From: Zhongshania sp. R06B22
GTDB lineage: Bacteria; Pseudomonadota; Gammaproteobacteria; Pseudomonadales; Spongiibacteraceae
Length of the DNA: 64,000 nt
Direction of reading: 5' to 3'
NCBI RefSeq assembly: GCF_040892595.1
Contig: NZ_JBFRYB010000001.1
Coordinates: 2,418,001 to 2,482,000 of the forward strand
Under the pieces are notes generated by a model. It did not search any database and was not told the DNA's origin. It saw only the letters and a program-made list of their open reading frames with translations. The translations under genes and the position numbers were made by a program. This document shows, piece by piece, positions 1-8,365 of the stretch (position 1 is its first letter; each line of letters begins with the position of its first letter).

Positions 1-275
1 GCTGCCGAGGACCAATGACGCGGTCGTCCTGCAACCGTATTTTGTGGAATCGTCAGGCGTCCAAAACACGGGTTGGTATGCCCTGCTTGGGCTGCACTGA
101 ACCGGAATTTCCGTTTTTTGATTTAGCGCCGGGAACGGTCTTTAAAAGCCAGACAGTAATGGGTTTCCCCAAGGATTTACCAACGGGCCTCGACAAAGTC
201 GGTTATATGAAATTGACGGCGGCAGCCAAGCAAGCTGCGCCGCAGTGGGCCGAAGACGATATATTTACTGTATAA
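1..275 (+). CDS. [NiFe]-hydrogenase small subunit, C-terminal part
   Basis: The reading frame is open from the left edge, so only about 90 C-terminal residues are visible. They carry the end of the Fe-S domain: a Cys in the SSCNR stretch, then GMPCLGCTEPEFPFF, which in this family supplies ligands to the medial and distal clusters. The protein ends soon after (WAEDDIFTV) with no hydrophobic C-terminal anchor, unlike membrane-bound group 1 uptake enzymes with a HupC/HyaC partner. It would pass electrons from the NiFe site to an acceptor that is not visible here. The N-terminus, including any Tat signal and the proximal-cluster ligands, lies outside the window. The large subunit starts 9 nt downstream. 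Confidence 0.9.
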   Translation, partial: CRGPMTRSSCNRILWNRQASKTRVGMPCLGCTEPEFPFFDLAPGTVFKSQTVMGFPKDLPTGLDKVGYMKLTAAAKQAAPQWAEDDIFTV

Positions 276-284
276 GGGCAACTC

Positions 285-1880
285 ATGAGTGAAGTGAAAC
301 GCCTTGATATCTCTCCGGTTGGCCGGGTAGAGGGCGATTTAGATATTCGGGTGGATATAAAAAACGGCGTGGTCGTGGATGCTTGGACTACCGCCGAGCT
401 ATTCCGGGGTTTTGAGGTCATCTTAAAAGACAAAGATCCGCAGGCAGGGCTTATTGTGACACCCAGAGCCTGCGGTATTTGCGGCGCGTCACACCTGACT
501 TGTGCCGCGTGGGCGTTAGATACAGCCTGGCAAACCAAGGTGCCCCGCAACGCCATTTTGGCACGTAACTTGGGCCAGATAGCCGAAAGCTTGCAAAGCT
601 TTGTCCGCCATCATTACGGCTTATTTCAAATAGATTTTACCAACATAAAGTATAAGAACAGCCCTTTTTACGAGGAAGCAGTGGCACGCTGGGCGATTTA
701 TAGGGGTCGGAATTACGAGCGCGGCATAGCCATATCAGGCCGTCCTGTAGAGATATATGCCTTATTTGGCGGACAGTGGCCGCATTCCAGTTATATGGTG
801 CCCGGGGGCGTTATGTGCGCCCCAACCTTGACTGATGTAACGCGAGCAAGAGCCATCTTGGAGTATTTCCGCACAGAGTGGCTTGAGCCAATTTGGTTGG
901 GCTGCAGCCTAGAGAGATACAGCCAGATTCGCAGTTACGATGATTTTCAAGCGTGGCTGGATGAATCCCCTAAACACGCCAATTCTGACCTCGGCCTCTA
1001 CTGGCGAATGGGTATGGATATTGGCCTCAACACCTATGGTCGCGGGCCGGATAAATTCATGAGCTGGGGCTATCTGCCCCATGAAGATCACTATCAAAAC
1101 CCCACTATCGAGGGCCGCGCCGCAGCAATGCGAATGCAAAGCGGTATTTACGACTTCAGCACTAATACCCATTCGGAAATGGATCAGGCTGCCGTGCGGG
1201 AAAATACAAGTCGAGCTTGGTATCAGGAAGGTGATGATGACGTTCATCCCTATGATCGCGACACCACACCAGCTCCGAAAAACACCATCAATCACGATGA
1301 AAAATATTCCTGGAGCACCGCGGTACTTCACAATGACTTTGGCCGTTTGGAAACAGGCGCCCTGGCGAGAAACCTGGTTGCCGCGAAAAAAGGTCAAGAT
1401 TGGCAGGTTCAAGACCCCCTGATTCTCGACATGATGAAAAACATGAAGGGCTCCAATCTGCTGCTCAGGCACTTTGCCCGAATGCATGACCTGACCAAGC
1501 TTTACAATCAAGCCCAGTACTGCCTCAGAGAATTTCGTTTAAATGATGAATGGTATATCAAGCCCAAGGAGCAAGATGGTCGTGGTTTTGGTGCCACCGA
1601 AGCCGCCCGTGGCGCCCTCGCTCATTGGATTGAAGTGAAAAAAGGCAAAATACACAACTATCAAATTATCGCCCCGACCACTTGGAATATTGGCCCCCGC
1701 GATGGTCGCGGTCATCGCGGCCCATTGGAAGAAGCACTGATTGGCGCACCGATCGCGAATTCTCTCGATCCCGTTGAAGTCGGTCACGTGGCTCGCTCTT
1801 TTGACTCTTGCATGGTTTGTACCGTACATGCCCATGATGCCGATTCCGGCAGCGAACTGGCTCGGTTTCAAATTCCTTAG
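285..1880 (+). CDS. [NiFe]-hydrogenase large subunit (uptake, high-affinity-like type)
   Basis: Catalytic subunit for H2 oxidation, 531 aa, with an AAGGG ribosome-binding site just upstream. Both NiFe-binding motifs are present. L1 is RACGICGASH (Cys63, Cys66). L2 is DSCMVCTVH (Cys509, Cys512, His515), followed by 16 residues that the maturation protease should remove after His515. The L2 reads DSC rather than the usual DPC and continues CTVH. As I recall the families, this fits the actinobacterial-type/high-affinity group 1h-1l or 2a enzymes better than standard membrane-bound uptake hydrogenases. The neighbouring NHL, NifU-like, TPR and SIS genes point the same way. The exact subgroup is not settled. 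Confidence 0.95.
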   Translation: MSEVKRLDISPVGRVEGDLDIRVDIKNGVVVDAWTTAELFRGFEVILKDKDPQAGLIVTPRACGICGASHLTCAAWALDTAWQTKVPRNAILARNLGQIAESLQSFVRHHYGLFQIDFTNIKYKNSPFYEEAVARWAIYRGRNYERGIAISGRPVEIYALFGGQWPHSSYMVPGGVMCAPTLTDVTRARAILEYFRTEWLEPIWLGCSLERYSQIRSYDDFQAWLDESPKHANSDLGLYWRMGMDIGLNTYGRGPDKFMSWGYLPHEDHYQNPTIEGRAAAMRMQSGIYDFSTNTHSEMDQAAVRENTSRAWYQEGDDDVHPYDRDTTPAPKNTINHDEKYSWSTAVLHNDFGRLETGALARNLVAAKKGQDWQVQDPLILDMMKNMKGSNLLLRHFARMHDLTKLYNQAQYCLREFRLNDEWYIKPKEQDGRGFGATEAARGALAHWIEVKKGKIHNYQIIAPTTWNIGPRDGRGHRGPLEEALIGAPIANSLDPVEVGHVARSFDSCMVCTVHAHDADSGSELARFQIP

Positions 1881-1890
1881 AGGCAAAGCA

Positions 1891-3327
1891 ATGCAGACAA
1901 TTATTGGCTGTGGCAATAGTAACCGAGGTGACGATGGTGTCGGCCCCTATATTGCCCAACAATTAAAACAGCGCCTAAGCAGCTACCAGCTCAGCGAGGT
2001 GCAAGTATTTGATGCCGGCACCGGTGGCATGGATGTCATGTTTAAAGCCCGTGGCAGCAATTCATTATTGATTATTGACGCGGCGAGCAGCGGGAGTGCG
2101 CCGGGCAGCGTATTTGAGCTGGCAGACACTGACTTGCATATCAGCACTGATCCGGTGACCAATATGCACGATTTCCGCTGGCAACATGCCCTGTACACTG
2201 GACGGCAGATTTTTGCGGAATCCTTTCCCAAAGACGTTAAGGTGATTCTGATTGAAGCCGGCGAACTTGGCCTTGCAGTGGAATTGAGTCCGCCAGTTCA
2301 GCAAGCTGCCAACTTACTGATTGAACAACTGTTCCAGCGCTTTGTGGGCGACGCTCAGACCACTCAAAGCCGAGCGCGCATTTCCCATGATATGGCCCAG
2401 CGCATGGCTGAAGAAGCCGATGCCAGCGCCGAGGAAAAAGCCGCCATGCTCGCCGAAGTCGCGGCGGGCCTGCAAAGTCAGGCGCAAAGCGCCGACGATC
2501 TACAATGTGGCATTAGCTTGTTGCGCTGCGCCATCTCTCTGGACGATTTACCTGATGAAACCTCTGCAACATTGCAGGTACAGCTGGCCGTGGCATTATC
2601 TCAGCTGCCGGGAGAAAGCAGCGAACCCTTACATGAGGCTTATCTACTGCTCGAAAACGCCATAGGTATTTTGACTTTAGACGAAGAGCGCGCCGGCGCC
2701 GAAATGCAGCAAGGCCTTGTGGTGCAAGCCCTTGCTGCCAGCGGCGCAATGGATGGGCGAATTGCTGCAACATATTATCAACGCGCACTGCGTGTCTTTG
2801 ATAGTGTTCGCCACCCCGCCGAATACGCCATCATCCACAATAATTTGGCGACTCTATGGCTATCCATGCCTAGGGACAGCGGTCAGCATCGGCTTTATGA
2901 GTCGCTGGCCGTGCAAGCTTTTGAAACCGCCTTAGCAAATATCGACGCCAAGCAACATCCCGCTGAATATGCCATGCTGCAAAATAATCTTGGTAATGCA
3001 CTGCAATACAGCGACAGCGGCGAAGCGCTGGCCAATAAACTGCGGGCCCTGGATGCCTATGATCTGGCTCTGGAATTACGACGTGACTCTCCCCTGCTCC
3101 AAGCCAACACACTGGCTAACCGCGCCAACTGTCTGCGTGATTTACCCGATGATATAAGCGAGGCAAACAGTGGCCAAGTAGCTAATATTCAGCGCGCCCT
3201 CGCCGACGCCACACTTGCCCAAAAATTATTTAGACATCAAGGTGAACACAGCAAGGCGCAGATGATGGATGAATTAATTGCCGAATTGCACGCACAAAGT
3301 GAGGGGGCTACTGCCGGTGTCAGCTGA
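1891..3327 (+). CDS. Hydrogenase maturation endopeptidase fused to a TPR-like domain
   Basis: I chose the ATG at 1891, ten bases after the large-subunit stop. The open frame extends further upstream but only inside the large-subunit gene. Product 478 aa. Residues 1-150 are a HupD/HybD-type protease: GCGNSNRGDDGVG at 6-18, and candidate nickel-binding ligands Asp15, Asp63 and His93 at the same spacing as Glu16/Asp62/His93 of HybD. Its job should be to trim the large-subunit C-terminus after Ni insertion. Residues ~190-470 are helical and repetitive, with TPR-like units (repeats of HPAEYA..HNNL and HPAEYA..QNNLGNAL). Comparable clusters usually encode protease and TPR protein separately, so this looks like a fusion. 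Confidence 0.85.
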   Translation: MQTIIGCGNSNRGDDGVGPYIAQQLKQRLSSYQLSEVQVFDAGTGGMDVMFKARGSNSLLIIDAASSGSAPGSVFELADTDLHISTDPVTNMHDFRWQHALYTGRQIFAESFPKDVKVILIEAGELGLAVELSPPVQQAANLLIEQLFQRFVGDAQTTQSRARISHDMAQRMAEEADASAEEKAAMLAEVAAGLQSQAQSADDLQCGISLLRCAISLDDLPDETSATLQVQLAVALSQLPGESSEPLHEAYLLLENAIGILTLDEERAGAEMQQGLVVQALAASGAMDGRIAATYYQRALRVFDSVRHPAEYAIIHNNLATLWLSMPRDSGQHRLYESLAVQAFETALANIDAKQHPAEYAMLQNNLGNALQYSDSGEALANKLRALDAYDLALELRRDSPLLQANTLANRANCLRDLPDDISEANSGQVANIQRALADATLAQKLFRHQGEHSKAQMMDELIAELHAQSEGATAGVS

Positions 3328-3892
3328 ACTCCAACTCAATAGTGACAATGTCGAGAGCGACGAACTTGCATTGAAAATCGATACGCTGCTTGCTGATATT
3401 GAGCAGTGGGACGCCGAGCCGCGCAGCAAGGCGCTTGAATTGAAATCGGCTATCGAAGCGTTTCATAGCAGTGCTTTGCGGAACTTAATTAAATCATTAT
3501 CCCAGCAGCCTAGCGCTAAGAACGCACTTAGAAGTGCTATCCAAGACCCCTTAGTCTACGGCATGTTGCGCCGACACAACTTGGTCAAACCGTCGCTGCA
3601 AGAACAAGTTCTCAACGCTTTGGATATTGTTAGGCCAGAGTTACAGCAGCACGGTGGCGACGTAGAACTTGTGTCTATTTCATCCTCAAGCGAGGTCACT
3701 ATACGCCTGACCGGAGCCTGCGATGGCTGTGGCTCTTCGCAAATCACCCTAGAACAAGGGGTAAAAAAGACCTTGCGCGAACACTGCGGGTGGATCAAAG
3801 ATATTTATCTCGAGCAAAAACCAAAACCCACAGACGATGTTCAGACCATTCAAATTATAAGTCCCTTTGAAACGAGTTCGCACAGTGAATAG
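3317..3892 (+). CDS. NifU C-terminal-domain-like protein of the hydrogenase operon
   Basis: About 191 aa from the GTG at 3317, which has a GAGGGGG ribosome-binding site and overlaps the previous gene by 11 nt. An ATG at 3278 would overlap by 50 nt and is less likely. The N-terminal ~95 residues are helical and unassigned. The C-terminal half matches the NifU/Nfu Fe-S scaffold domain: LDIVRPELQQHGGDVELV, then a TGACDGCGSS motif whose CxxC would bind a bridging [4Fe-4S] cluster, then a TLREH helix. A role in delivering clusters to the hydrogenase small subunit is inferred from position. Similar NifU-like genes accompany high-affinity hydrogenases elsewhere. Confidence 0.8.
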   Translation: MSAELQLNSDNVESDELALKIDTLLADIEQWDAEPRSKALELKSAIEAFHSSALRNLIKSLSQQPSAKNALRSAIQDPLVYGMLRRHNLVKPSLQEQVLNALDIVRPELQQHGGDVELVSISSSSEVTIRLTGACDGCGSSQITLEQGVKKTLREHCGWIKDIYLEQKPKPTDDVQTIQIISPFETSSHSE

Positions 3893-5042
3893 CGCCGCTC
3901 ACATTAATAGCGAAATCGATAACAAAAGTATTTGTTGCGACGATCCCCAGCGCATTTTCGGTGGAGAGTTAAACGCATTGGGCCTGCCCTCGCCTATCCG
4001 CAGCGATCGCAGCTCTCTCTTTGCGCCTAGGGGACTTTGCCGACATCCAAGTGACGGCTCGCTCTGGCTGAGCGATACCGGCCACCACCGGGTGTTGGGA
4101 TGGCAGCACCCCGAATCAGGTCAAACCGACGCCGATATTGTCCTTGGACAAGATCAAGGAGAGTCACGCAATCGCGGTAGCGAGGCCAGCGCCAATACAT
4201 TAAATGTGCCCTGCGGCATCTGCGCCCACGGCGCGGGAATTGCAGTTGCCGACAGCTGGAATCACCGAGTATTAATTTGGCTAACGCTACCAACAGAACA
4301 GCAAGCACCAGATATTGTTTTGGGGCAGCGCGATTTCAACAGTGCGCTGGCGAATCGCGGCGAAAACCATGCCGAGGCAAACACCTTGTATTGGCCCTCT
4401 GGTGTATTGAGTGATGGTGAGCGGCTATATATTGCCGACACGGGCAATCGACGCGTCTTAATTTGGGACACCAAACCCAGTGCCAATGGTCAGCCCGCCG
4501 ATCGTATTCTGGGGCAGAGTAATTTTCAATGCCGCGATGAAAATGGCGGCGCCACAGCCAGTGCTGGCAGTATGCGCTGGCCGCATGCCTTGTGTTTTTG
4601 GCAGCACAGACTTTGTGTTGCCGATGCCGGCAACAATCGGGTCTTGGTCTATAACAGCCGGCTACCTGAATCTCATGCGCAAAGTCAGTGGATTCTCGGC
4701 CAGACTGACAGTGTCAACAGTCTTCACAACGGCGGCGCTATGGGGGCCAGCGCCAAAAGTATGAGCATGCCCTATGGAATCAGCAGCTATGGCCACTGGT
4801 TAATTGTCGCTGACACGGCCAATTCGCGCCTATTGGCCTGGCATGACGGTCACCTAGAATCTGGCGCTGCTGCCAAAGCCCTGCTAGGGCAAATTGATTT
4901 TACCCACTGTGGCGACAACGCTTGGCTTGAGGTGAATAAACACAGTCTTTGCTGGCCCTATGGGATAGACGTTTACCAGAATCAAATCGCCATTGCCGAC
5001 ACCGGCAATAGCCGCGTTATTTTACGGCAGCTAGCCTTATGA
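3885..5042 (+). CDS. NHL-repeat six-bladed beta-propeller protein, hydrogenase-associated
   Basis: About 385 aa from the GTG at 3885, overlapping the preceding stop by 8 nt. A TTG at 3867 is also in frame and cannot be excluded. Six repeats are visible, each with an [ILV]xxADxxNxR[VL]Lxx core (LSDTGHHRVLGW, VADSWNHRVLIW, IADTGNRRVLIW, VADAGNNRVLVY, VADTANSRLLAW, IADTGNSRVILR). Blades are separated by an LGQ-x2-F-like element. There is no signal peptide, so it should be cytoplasmic and act as a protein- or ligand-binding propeller. NHL proteins recur beside group 1h/2a-type hydrogenases. Their role there is, to my knowledge, unproven; assembly or partner binding are candidates. Confidence 0.85.
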   Translation: MNSAAHINSEIDNKSICCDDPQRIFGGELNALGLPSPIRSDRSSLFAPRGLCRHPSDGSLWLSDTGHHRVLGWQHPESGQTDADIVLGQDQGESRNRGSEASANTLNVPCGICAHGAGIAVADSWNHRVLIWLTLPTEQQAPDIVLGQRDFNSALANRGENHAEANTLYWPSGVLSDGERLYIADTGNRRVLIWDTKPSANGQPADRILGQSNFQCRDENGGATASAGSMRWPHALCFWQHRLCVADAGNNRVLVYNSRLPESHAQSQWILGQTDSVNSLHNGGAMGASAKSMSMPYGISSYGHWLIVADTANSRLLAWHDGHLESGAAAKALLGQIDFTHCGDNAWLEVNKHSLCWPYGIDVYQNQIAIADTGNSRVILRQLAL

Positions 5043-7429
5043 ACTCCCCCGCGGCACTGTCAAAAACTCAAGCCCTCGCCGGCGAATGTATTCGCCTCAG
5101 CGGCCTGGTTCAAGGCGTAGGAATGCGGCCGAGTATTTATCGTCTAGCCACCGAATTACAATTACGCGGCGATGTTGCCAATTGTGGCGCTGATGTCTTG
5201 ATTCAGATCTGGGCTCCAGCACCCGTTCTTGAACTTTTTTTGGAGACCTTGTTTAGCCATCTGCCTCCGGGTTCACGGATAGATCAGTGTGAACGGCAAG
5301 CATTAGTCGGCCACCCACCCAATAAATTCCTAATACAGGATTCGCGCCCGCGATCCAATTCAGGTGAAGTTCATCGCAGCGGTATCATTCCCGATCGCGC
5401 TATTTGCGAGCAATGTATTGCCGAGTTATTCCAAAGCGATAACCGCCGCTATCATCACCCCTTTAGCAATTGCACTAGCTGCGGACCGCGCTTTAGTATT
5501 CTCAAAGCTCAAACTTGGGAACGCAGCAATACGTCTATGCAGAGTTTCCCGCTGTGCAGCGACTGCCAGTTGGAATTTAATTCGCCACTTGATCGCCGCT
5601 TTCAAGCGCACGCCACCGCTTGTCCAAAATGCGGGCCGACGCTGCGTTATCGTCAAAACACAGTAGATCATCAGAGTGATGTCATTGCCCTTGCCGCTGC
5701 GGATATTCTTGCCGGAAAAATCGTCGCCATTCAGGGCCAGGGTTGCTTTCAGTTGGCCTGCCACGCTCGCAATGAAGCAGCCATTGCACGACTGCGTAAA
5801 CTTAAACAGCGAGCGCAAAAACCTTTTGCCCTCATGGTGGAAAGTCCAACAGACATAGATCCGTATGCCTATTATTCAGCCGCCGAACAACAGTTGTTAG
5901 AGTCACCCGCGGCACCCATTGTGCTGTTAAAAACAAAAATGGACTTGCTTGCTAGTGAAATTGCTCCAGGGCTGCAAGATCTTGGCTTTATGCTAGCCAA
6001 CACCGCCCTGCACCATCTCATACTGACAGTGATAAAGGGGCCAATTGTACTCACCAGCGCCAACACATCCGCACAGCCACCCCTTTATAAGCTAGACCAA
6101 GCATTGCAAGTACTGGACAGTCTTTGCGACGGAATCGTATTTCACGACCGCGCCATTACTCATCGTCTGGACGACTCAGTCGCACAGTTAGTCAATGACG
6201 TGCCCCGCCTGTTGCGCCGGGCAAGAGGCTATGTTCCAGCAGCCACCGCACTGCCACCAGGTTTTGAACAATGCCCGCCGACACTGGCTTTTGGCGGGCA
6301 TTATAAAAGCAGCTTATGCCTGCTCAGTGACCGCCATGCGGTATTGTCGGCTTGGATTGGGGATCTAAACAGTCCAGCCCAATGTGAAGATTATCAACAG
6401 CAGTTAATAGATTTCTCCGCCATGAATCACTTTAAGCCAGAACTACTTACCTGCGATCAGCACCCGGATTATTTCAGCAGTACTCAGGCGGCTGAACTTG
6501 CCAGTGAGACGGGTATGAAGCTAGAGCCGGTTTGGCACCACCATGCCCACGCGGCAGCCTGCCTAGCTGAAAATGGCCGCGCATTGCAGAGTCAGCCAGT
6601 GCTTGCGGTGGTATTCGACGGCAACGGCCTCGGTCCTGATGGGACAATTTGGGGTGGGGAATTTTTATTGGTGGATTACCAAAGGTTTCAGCGCCTCGGG
6701 CACATTACCCAATTTCCATTGCTGGGTGGAGAGTCAGCAGCCCAACAACCTTGGCGCAGTTTATTGGCTCAATTACATACCAGCTTGTCTTGGTCGTCAC
6801 TTGTTGATGAATTTTCGGACTTAGCCATAATTAAATTATTAGCGGCCAAACCGATTAGAACACTAGAAGGTATGATGACAAGCCATACTAATTCGCCCCT
6901 CTGCTCATCCGTTGGACGACTGTTCGACGCGGTGGCCGCCGCACTGGAAATTTGCTTTGAAAAACTAAGTTATGAGGGTGAGGCGGCAATGAAGCTTCAA
7001 GCCCTTGCCCAACAAAGTATTGATCAGGGTAGTTATCCTATTGCGGTGGTAGACAGCATCGATGGCTCACAACTGGCGTTCAGCACAATGTGGCAAGCGC
7101 TCCTAAACGATTTGCTCAAAGGTGCCGCACACACTGATATCGCGCGGCGTTTTCATAATGGGCTTGCCAATGCAATTTCGGCAATGGCGGCTCAACTGTT
7201 TCAGCAGACGACTGACTGGCAGGAACCTACTGTGGCCCTCAGTGGCGGCGTATTTCAAAATGCCCTATTGCTAAAACTGACCATTAAAAGTTTGGAAGCG
7301 CGGGGCTTTACTGTATTAAGCCATAGCCTCATCCCCGCTAATGATAGCGGTCTGGCTTTTGGTCAGGCGGTAGTGACCGCAGCCCGGTCACTAACAGCAA
7401 ACACAGGAATGAATGATTTATGTGCTTAG
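5039..7429 (+). CDS. hypF: Carbamoyltransferase HypF
   Basis: HypF, 796 aa, makes the thiocarbamate on HypE from carbamoyl phosphate and ATP, the source of the cyanide ligands of the NiFe site. Domains in order: an N-terminal acylphosphatase domain (GLVQGVGMRPSIYRLA near residues 22-37); paired zinc fingers with CEQC, CTSCGPRFS, CSDC and CPKCGP; a YrdC-like domain (KPFALMVES, TSAN); and a C-terminal Kae1-like domain with a HHHAHAAACLAENG metal site and a late GGVFQN motif. The length is normal for the family. The start ATG overlaps the upstream stop (ATGA), implying translational coupling. Confidence 0.96.
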   Translation: MNSPAALSKTQALAGECIRLSGLVQGVGMRPSIYRLATELQLRGDVANCGADVLIQIWAPAPVLELFLETLFSHLPPGSRIDQCERQALVGHPPNKFLIQDSRPRSNSGEVHRSGIIPDRAICEQCIAELFQSDNRRYHHPFSNCTSCGPRFSILKAQTWERSNTSMQSFPLCSDCQLEFNSPLDRRFQAHATACPKCGPTLRYRQNTVDHQSDVIALAAADILAGKIVAIQGQGCFQLACHARNEAAIARLRKLKQRAQKPFALMVESPTDIDPYAYYSAAEQQLLESPAAPIVLLKTKMDLLASEIAPGLQDLGFMLANTALHHLILTVIKGPIVLTSANTSAQPPLYKLDQALQVLDSLCDGIVFHDRAITHRLDDSVAQLVNDVPRLLRRARGYVPAATALPPGFEQCPPTLAFGGHYKSSLCLLSDRHAVLSAWIGDLNSPAQCEDYQQQLIDFSAMNHFKPELLTCDQHPDYFSSTQAAELASETGMKLEPVWHHHAHAAACLAENGRALQSQPVLAVVFDGNGLGPDGTIWGGEFLLVDYQRFQRLGHITQFPLLGGESAAQQPWRSLLAQLHTSLSWSSLVDEFSDLAIIKLLAAKPIRTLEGMMTSHTNSPLCSSVGRLFDAVAAALEICFEKLSYEGEAAMKLQALAQQSIDQGSYPIAVVDSIDGSQLAFSTMWQALLNDLLKGAAHTDIARRFHNGLANAISAMAAQLFQQTTDWQEPTVALSGGVFQNALLLKLTIKSLEARGFTVLSHSLIPANDSGLAFGQAVVTAARSLTANTGMNDLCA

Positions 7430-7692
7430 GGATTCCCGGCAAAATTATCGCTATCCATAACGCCGAAAATCGGCTGGGTACAGTGGATGTCAATGGCGTC
7501 CAGCGAGTCGTTAATCTGGCTTGCATAGTGAATGAACAACACCCTATAGAAAGCTGTGTTGGCGACTGGGTGCTGGTACATGTGGGTTTTGCCATGGCAC
7601 GGATCAATGAACAGGAGGCCAGCTTGACACTAGATCTGCTAAAGAGTCTGGGTGAGCTAGGTAATGGAGAAAAAGTGGGAAGCGATGACTGA
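7420..7692 (+). CDS. hypC: Hydrogenase assembly chaperone HypC
   Basis: Small chaperone, 90 aa, which with HypD carries the Fe(CN)2CO unit and hands it to the large subunit. It starts with the diagnostic MCLGIPGK, whose Cys2 becomes the iron ligand after Met removal. The OB-like core continues through VGDWVLVHVGFAMARI, typical of HypC/HupF. It overlaps the end of hypF by 10 nt and runs into the SIS gene, so it is clearly part of the operon. Confidence 0.95.
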   Translation: MCLGIPGKIIAIHNAENRLGTVDVNGVQRVVNLACIVNEQHPIESCVGDWVLVHVGFAMARINEQEASLTLDLLKSLGELGNGEKVGSDD

Positions 7693-8365
7693 GCAACACG
7701 ACACATTGGGCTTGTTATATCCGCATTTGAGCTTGACCTCAGCGCAAGATCAGAATGCTGCCTCACGCAACACCGGCTTGCTCGAAGGCATACTGGCCAA
7801 GGCCAAAGCCAGCGAGAAAGTGCAGCAAACTTTTTTTGCCGAAAATTCTCATGCCCTACTCACTATGTCCAGCGCCCTGGCCAAAGTATTTGCCGCCGGA
7901 GACAAACTTTTGTGCATGGGTAATGGTGGATCAAGCTGCGACGCCAATCACCTAGCTGTTGAGTTTAACCACCCAGTCACCACTGGGCGTCCAGCCTTGC
8001 CCGCCATTAATCTCAGTGCCGATACCGCGATGCTAACGGCGATTGGCAATGATGTTGGTTTTGAACAAGTTTTTATCAGACCTCTTATTTCACTTGCTAG
8101 AAAAGGCGATGCCTTGTTTGGTATTTCAAGCAGCGGCAATTCTAAAAACATGAGCAAAGCCTTTGCCCAAGCTAAAGAAATGGGTGTTAACACCTTTGCC
8201 CTACTCGGCGGTGATGGGGGAAACATTGCCCGCAGCGGTGATGTTGATCACTGTTTGATTGTCAAAAGTGACAGCGTGCATCGCATTCAAGAATGCCATG
8301 TCCTCAGCTACCATATTCTGTGGGAGTTGGTGCACAGCCAATTAACAGGAAAGCCGAATGCCTAA
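7664..8365 (+). CDS. SIS-domain protein (GmhA-like sugar-phosphate isomerase fold)
   Basis: About 233 aa from the ATG at 7664. An ATG at 7685 with GGGAAG upstream is an alternative that reduces the overlap with hypC to 8 nt. A single SIS domain is evident: GNGGSSCDANHLAVEFNH binds the sugar phosphate, followed by a TAIGNDVGFEQVF stretch and GISSSGNSKNM. These match GmhA/DiaA, and the length is close to GmhA (about 190) plus an N-terminal extension. There are no LPS heptose genes nearby; instead it sits between hypC and hypD. GmhA-like genes recur at this place in several high-affinity hydrogenase clusters. Its substrate there is unknown, so I do not assign heptose synthesis. Confidence 0.85.
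   Translation: MEKKWEAMTEQHDTLGLLYPHLSLTSAQDQNAASRNTGLLEGILAKAKASEKVQQTFFAENSHALLTMSSALAKVFAAGDKLLCMGNGGSSCDANHLAVEFNHPVTTGRPALPAINLSADTAMLTAIGNDVGFEQVFIRPLISLARKGDALFGISSSGNSKNMSKAFAQAKEMGVNTFALLGGDGGNIARSGDVDHCLIVKSDSVHRIQECHVLSYHILWELVHSQLTGKPNA

Noticed and set aside
909-1511. 200-codon frame opposite the hydrogenase large subunit
   Set aside because: Fully antisense to a certain gene, with no family features; it is a shadow of codon bias.
1741-1890. Earlier start for the maturation protease gene
   Set aside because: The extra residues lie inside the large-subunit coding region in another frame; the family motif begins at the ATG at 1891.
7664-8365. Assignment as GmhA phosphoheptose isomerase
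   Set aside because: The fold fits, but context is purely hydrogenase maturation; the substrate cannot be claimed.
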